DNA from: Candidatus Cloacimonadota bacterium
Lineage (GTDB): Bacteria; Cloacimonadota; Cloacimonadia; Cloacimonadales; Cloacimonadaceae
NCBI GenBank assembly: GCA_017995495.1
Contig: JAGOIS010000067.1
Location: 1-7,921, forward strand
Length of the DNA: 7,921 nt
Direction: 5' to 3'
Position numbers and translations under genes: made by a program. This document shows, piece after piece, positions 6,806 to 7,921 of this stretch (positions are counted from its first letter, which is position 1; every line of letters begins with the position of its first letter). Below the pieces are notes generated by a model. The model was not told the origin of the DNA, ran no database searches, and worked only from the letters and a program-made list of their open reading frames with translations.

Positions 6806-6845
6806 CAAAAAGCGGCGCAGGCCATCAGGTCCGCGCCGCATTTTT
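6806..6845. terminator. Bidirectional intrinsic terminator between hsp20 and the lipocalin gene
   Basis: GCGGCGC (6812-6818) pairs with GCGCCGC (6833-6839), with inner GGCC/GG-CC pairs around loop ATCA. On the plus strand ATTTTTG follows (6840-6846). On the minus strand the A-run at 6807-6811 gives TTTTT after the same stem. It therefore can end both hsp20 (stop 6792) and the convergent lipocalin gene (stop 6864). Confidence 0.88.
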
Positions 6846-6863
6846 GTTGTGTCTTGAAACCAG

Positions 6864-7409
6864 TTACTTGAAACTTCCTGTGAAAACCAGCTTACCGGTG
6901 TCCCAGCCGTTGTCTTTCAGCCAGTTTACAATTTCCTCATAGAGAGCTTTGTCGATGGATTTTTCCCGGGTGAGGATCCACAGATATTCGCGGGTGGATT
7001 CGCTGACCACAGTATAGCTGTAGTTTTTCTGATCCAGTTTCACGATCCAGTAATCGGCTTTGATCGGCCAGAAAAACTGGACTTTCAATTTGGCGTTGCT
7101 ATCGTCCACAGGCCAGGCTTTGGCGGTGCGTTGGGACCTGATCACTTTGCCATCCTTGTCCGCGTAGCAGGTGTTCACCACCTGGATCCTGCCCTTCTTA
7201 TCCAGGGAATATTCCGCGGTCACCAACTCGCCGCAATCGGCTTTCTGCCAGCGGAAGGGGAAAAAGGATTGCTGATACCAGACGCCCAGATAGCGCTCCA
7301 GCACAACGTTGGCAACGGTACGCACGGGATTGGCCCCCGTCTTGGCCTGACAGCCGGTGGCAAGGCCAAGCACAATGAGCGTTAGAAAGATGATGATAAT
7401 GGGCTTCAT
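6864..7409 (-). CDS. blc: Blc-type bacterial lipocalin, outer-membrane lipoprotein
   Basis: Bacterial lipocalins are lipid-anchored envelope proteins that bind fatty acids or lysophospholipids and are often linked to stress or membrane repair. The start at 7409 gives 181 residues beginning MKPIIIIFLTLIVLGLATGC: a lipoprotein signal with lipid-attachment Cys20. It is supported by AAGGA five bases upstream (7415-7419). An upstream in-frame ATG at 7466 would add 19 residues that do not fit a signal peptide. Lipocalin marks: GVWYQQ (42-47, the GxW motif), WQKADCG with VTAEYS, VVNTCY (78-82), a central FFWPIKADYWIV strand, and the Blc-like end YLWILTREKSIDKALYEEI (142-160). Cys59 and Cys81 could form a disulfide. 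There is no Asp at +2, so outer-membrane sorting is possible. It is transcribed toward hsp20 and divergently from kamD. Confidence 0.93.
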   Translation of the reverse strand: MKPIIIIFLTLIVLGLATGCQAKTGANPVRTVANVVLERYLGVWYQQSFFPFRWQKADCGELVTAEYSLDKKGRIQVVNTCYADKDGKVIRSQRTAKAWPVDDSNAKLKVQFFWPIKADYWIVKLDQKNYSYTVVSESTREYLWILTREKSIDKALYEEIVNWLKDNGWDTGKLVFTGSFK

Positions 7410-7616
7410 AAGTTTCCTTGAGCTTGATATTTCCAGATAAATTAATCCAATATCCACTTGGGGCAAAGGAAATATCCCTCAGTCGGGAGAGTCTGGTTCT
7501 GAGCAGATCTTTATCCCTCCTCTTGCCTGGTGTTGCTTTCCCGCCTTTTCCCTTGACGGATATGCCCGCCCCAAAAAACGTGATGGCATTGAATTAATAC
7601 GACTTTGGAGTGAGAC
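7410..7616. promoter_or_regulatory. Divergent intergenic region between the lipocalin gene and kamD
   Basis: These 207 bp must hold promoters for both genes. On the lipocalin side a perfect 9-bp inverted repeat (GATATTTCC at 7426-7434, GGAAATATC at 7468-7476) flanks 33 bp, and AATATCC occurs twice 22 bp apart (7449-7455, 7471-7477). On the kamD side TTGACG (7553-7558) resembles a -35, but no good -10 lies 16-18 bases downstream. kamD has GGAG at 7607-7610, six bases before its ATG. No riboswitch fold was recognised. Confidence 0.4.
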
Positions 7617-7921
7617 ATGCTCAAGCTGACTCTGGATGCCGCCAGCAAAAAACGGGCCCGCGAAGCCGCCGCCAGGATCGCCGGCTCCTTTGGCTGGCTG
7701 TTTGAAGATTACTCCTCCCTGGCTGTGGAGCGCACCGTGCTGCGCCTGCTGGGAATCGACGGCGCCCTCAAAGACGGAAAGCCGCTTCCCAACGTGGTGG
7801 TGGACCAGCTTCAGGCCAAACAGTCCCTGGCCAAAGGCGCTGCCATCCCGGTGGCCAACGCCATGCTGGCCAAAAACTTAAGCGCGCAGGAAGTCGCGGA
7901 TGCTGTCGGACGGGGCGAACT
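7617..7921 (+). CDS. kamD: D-lysine/beta-lysine 5,6-aminomutase alpha subunit (partial, cut by right edge)
   Basis: This is the N-terminal 101 codons of the alpha subunit of lysine 5,6-aminomutase, normally about 520 residues. The enzyme is adenosylcobalamin- and PLP-dependent and moves the terminal amino group of D-lysine or beta-lysine. It is a step in fermentation of lysine to acetate and butyrate, in the cytoplasm, together with the beta subunit KamE. Recognised marks: an N-terminal helix rich in Lys/Arg/Ala, TVLRLLGIDGA (near 40-50), LPNVVVDQL (about 58-66), a GAAIPVANAML stretch (about 75-85) and LSAQEVADAV. These follow the family order seen in clostridial KamD. The ornithine 4,5-aminomutase OraE N-terminus, as I recall it, is different. 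ATG 7617 is supported by GGAG at 7607-7610. I expect kamE and other lysine-fermentation genes to the right. Confidence 0.85.
   Translation, partial: MLKLTLDAASKKRAREAAARIAGSFGWLFEDYSSLAVERTVLRLLGIDGALKDGKPLPNVVVDQLQAKQSLAKGAAIPVANAMLAKNLSAQEVADAVGRGE

Noticed and set aside
7410..7466. Upstream ATG at 7466 as the lipocalin start.
   Set aside because: It would bury the lipoprotein signal peptide behind 19 residues. ATG 7409 has a good RBS and gives a classical lipobox.
7595..7604. TAATACGACT, identical to the first ten bases of the T7 RNA polymerase promoter.
   Set aside because: The match stops there; the CACTATAG part needed for the promoter is absent (TTGGAGTG follows). There is no phage gene nearby, so it is coincidence.

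Overview
The window looks like chromosomal DNA of an anaerobic, Gram-negative, amino-acid-fermenting bacterium. The best fit is the Cloacimonadota (WWE1) or a close FCB-group relative. This rests on three features together: a D-lysine/beta-lysine 5,6-aminomutase alpha subunit (lysine fermentation), a secreted M6 metalloprotease ending in a FlgD/T9SS-like tail with an NYPNPFNP motif, and a secreted DUF4139 protein. The GC-rich coding sequence and non-coding stretches with visible A/T tracts are compatible but not diagnostic. The lineage is inferred; no marker gene such as rRNA is present.

Layout, left to right. (1) Positions 1-1098, minus strand: a secreted DUF4139 protein whose C-terminus runs off the left edge. 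It starts at a GTG set by a strong Shine-Dalgarno. (2) A divergent intergenic region of about 145 bp. (3) Positions 1245-3368, plus strand: a tightly packed three-gene unit, ispG (MEP isoprenoid pathway) followed by two overlapping short CHR-family (chromate-type) transporter subunits. (4) A 169-bp leader with two small hairpins. (5) Positions 3538-6225: an 895-residue secreted M6-type zinc metalloprotease with Ig-like, two fibronectin-III-like and C-terminal FlgD-like domains, followed by a clear intrinsic terminator. (6) Positions 6355-6792: an Hsp20 small heat-shock protein with a strong RBS. (7) A bidirectional terminator shared with the convergent gene. (8) Positions 6864-7409, minus strand: a Blc-type lipocalin lipoprotein. 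(9) A divergent intergenic region of 207 bp with an inverted repeat close to the lipocalin start. (10) Positions 7617-7921, plus strand: the first 101 codons of kamD, cut by the right edge.

The genes do not form one obvious pathway. They are short transcription units of housekeeping metabolism (ispG), transport (the CHR pair), envelope/secretion (DUF4139, M6 protease, lipocalin), stress (Hsp20) and lysine fermentation (kamD, whose partners should lie to the right). No mobile element, CRISPR array, tRNA, rRNA or phage gene was seen. I found no convincing new multi-gene system. The points most worth a second look are the ispG-CHR-CHR coupling, the leader of the protease gene, the inverted repeat upstream of the lipocalin gene, and an altered conserved motif in IspG.
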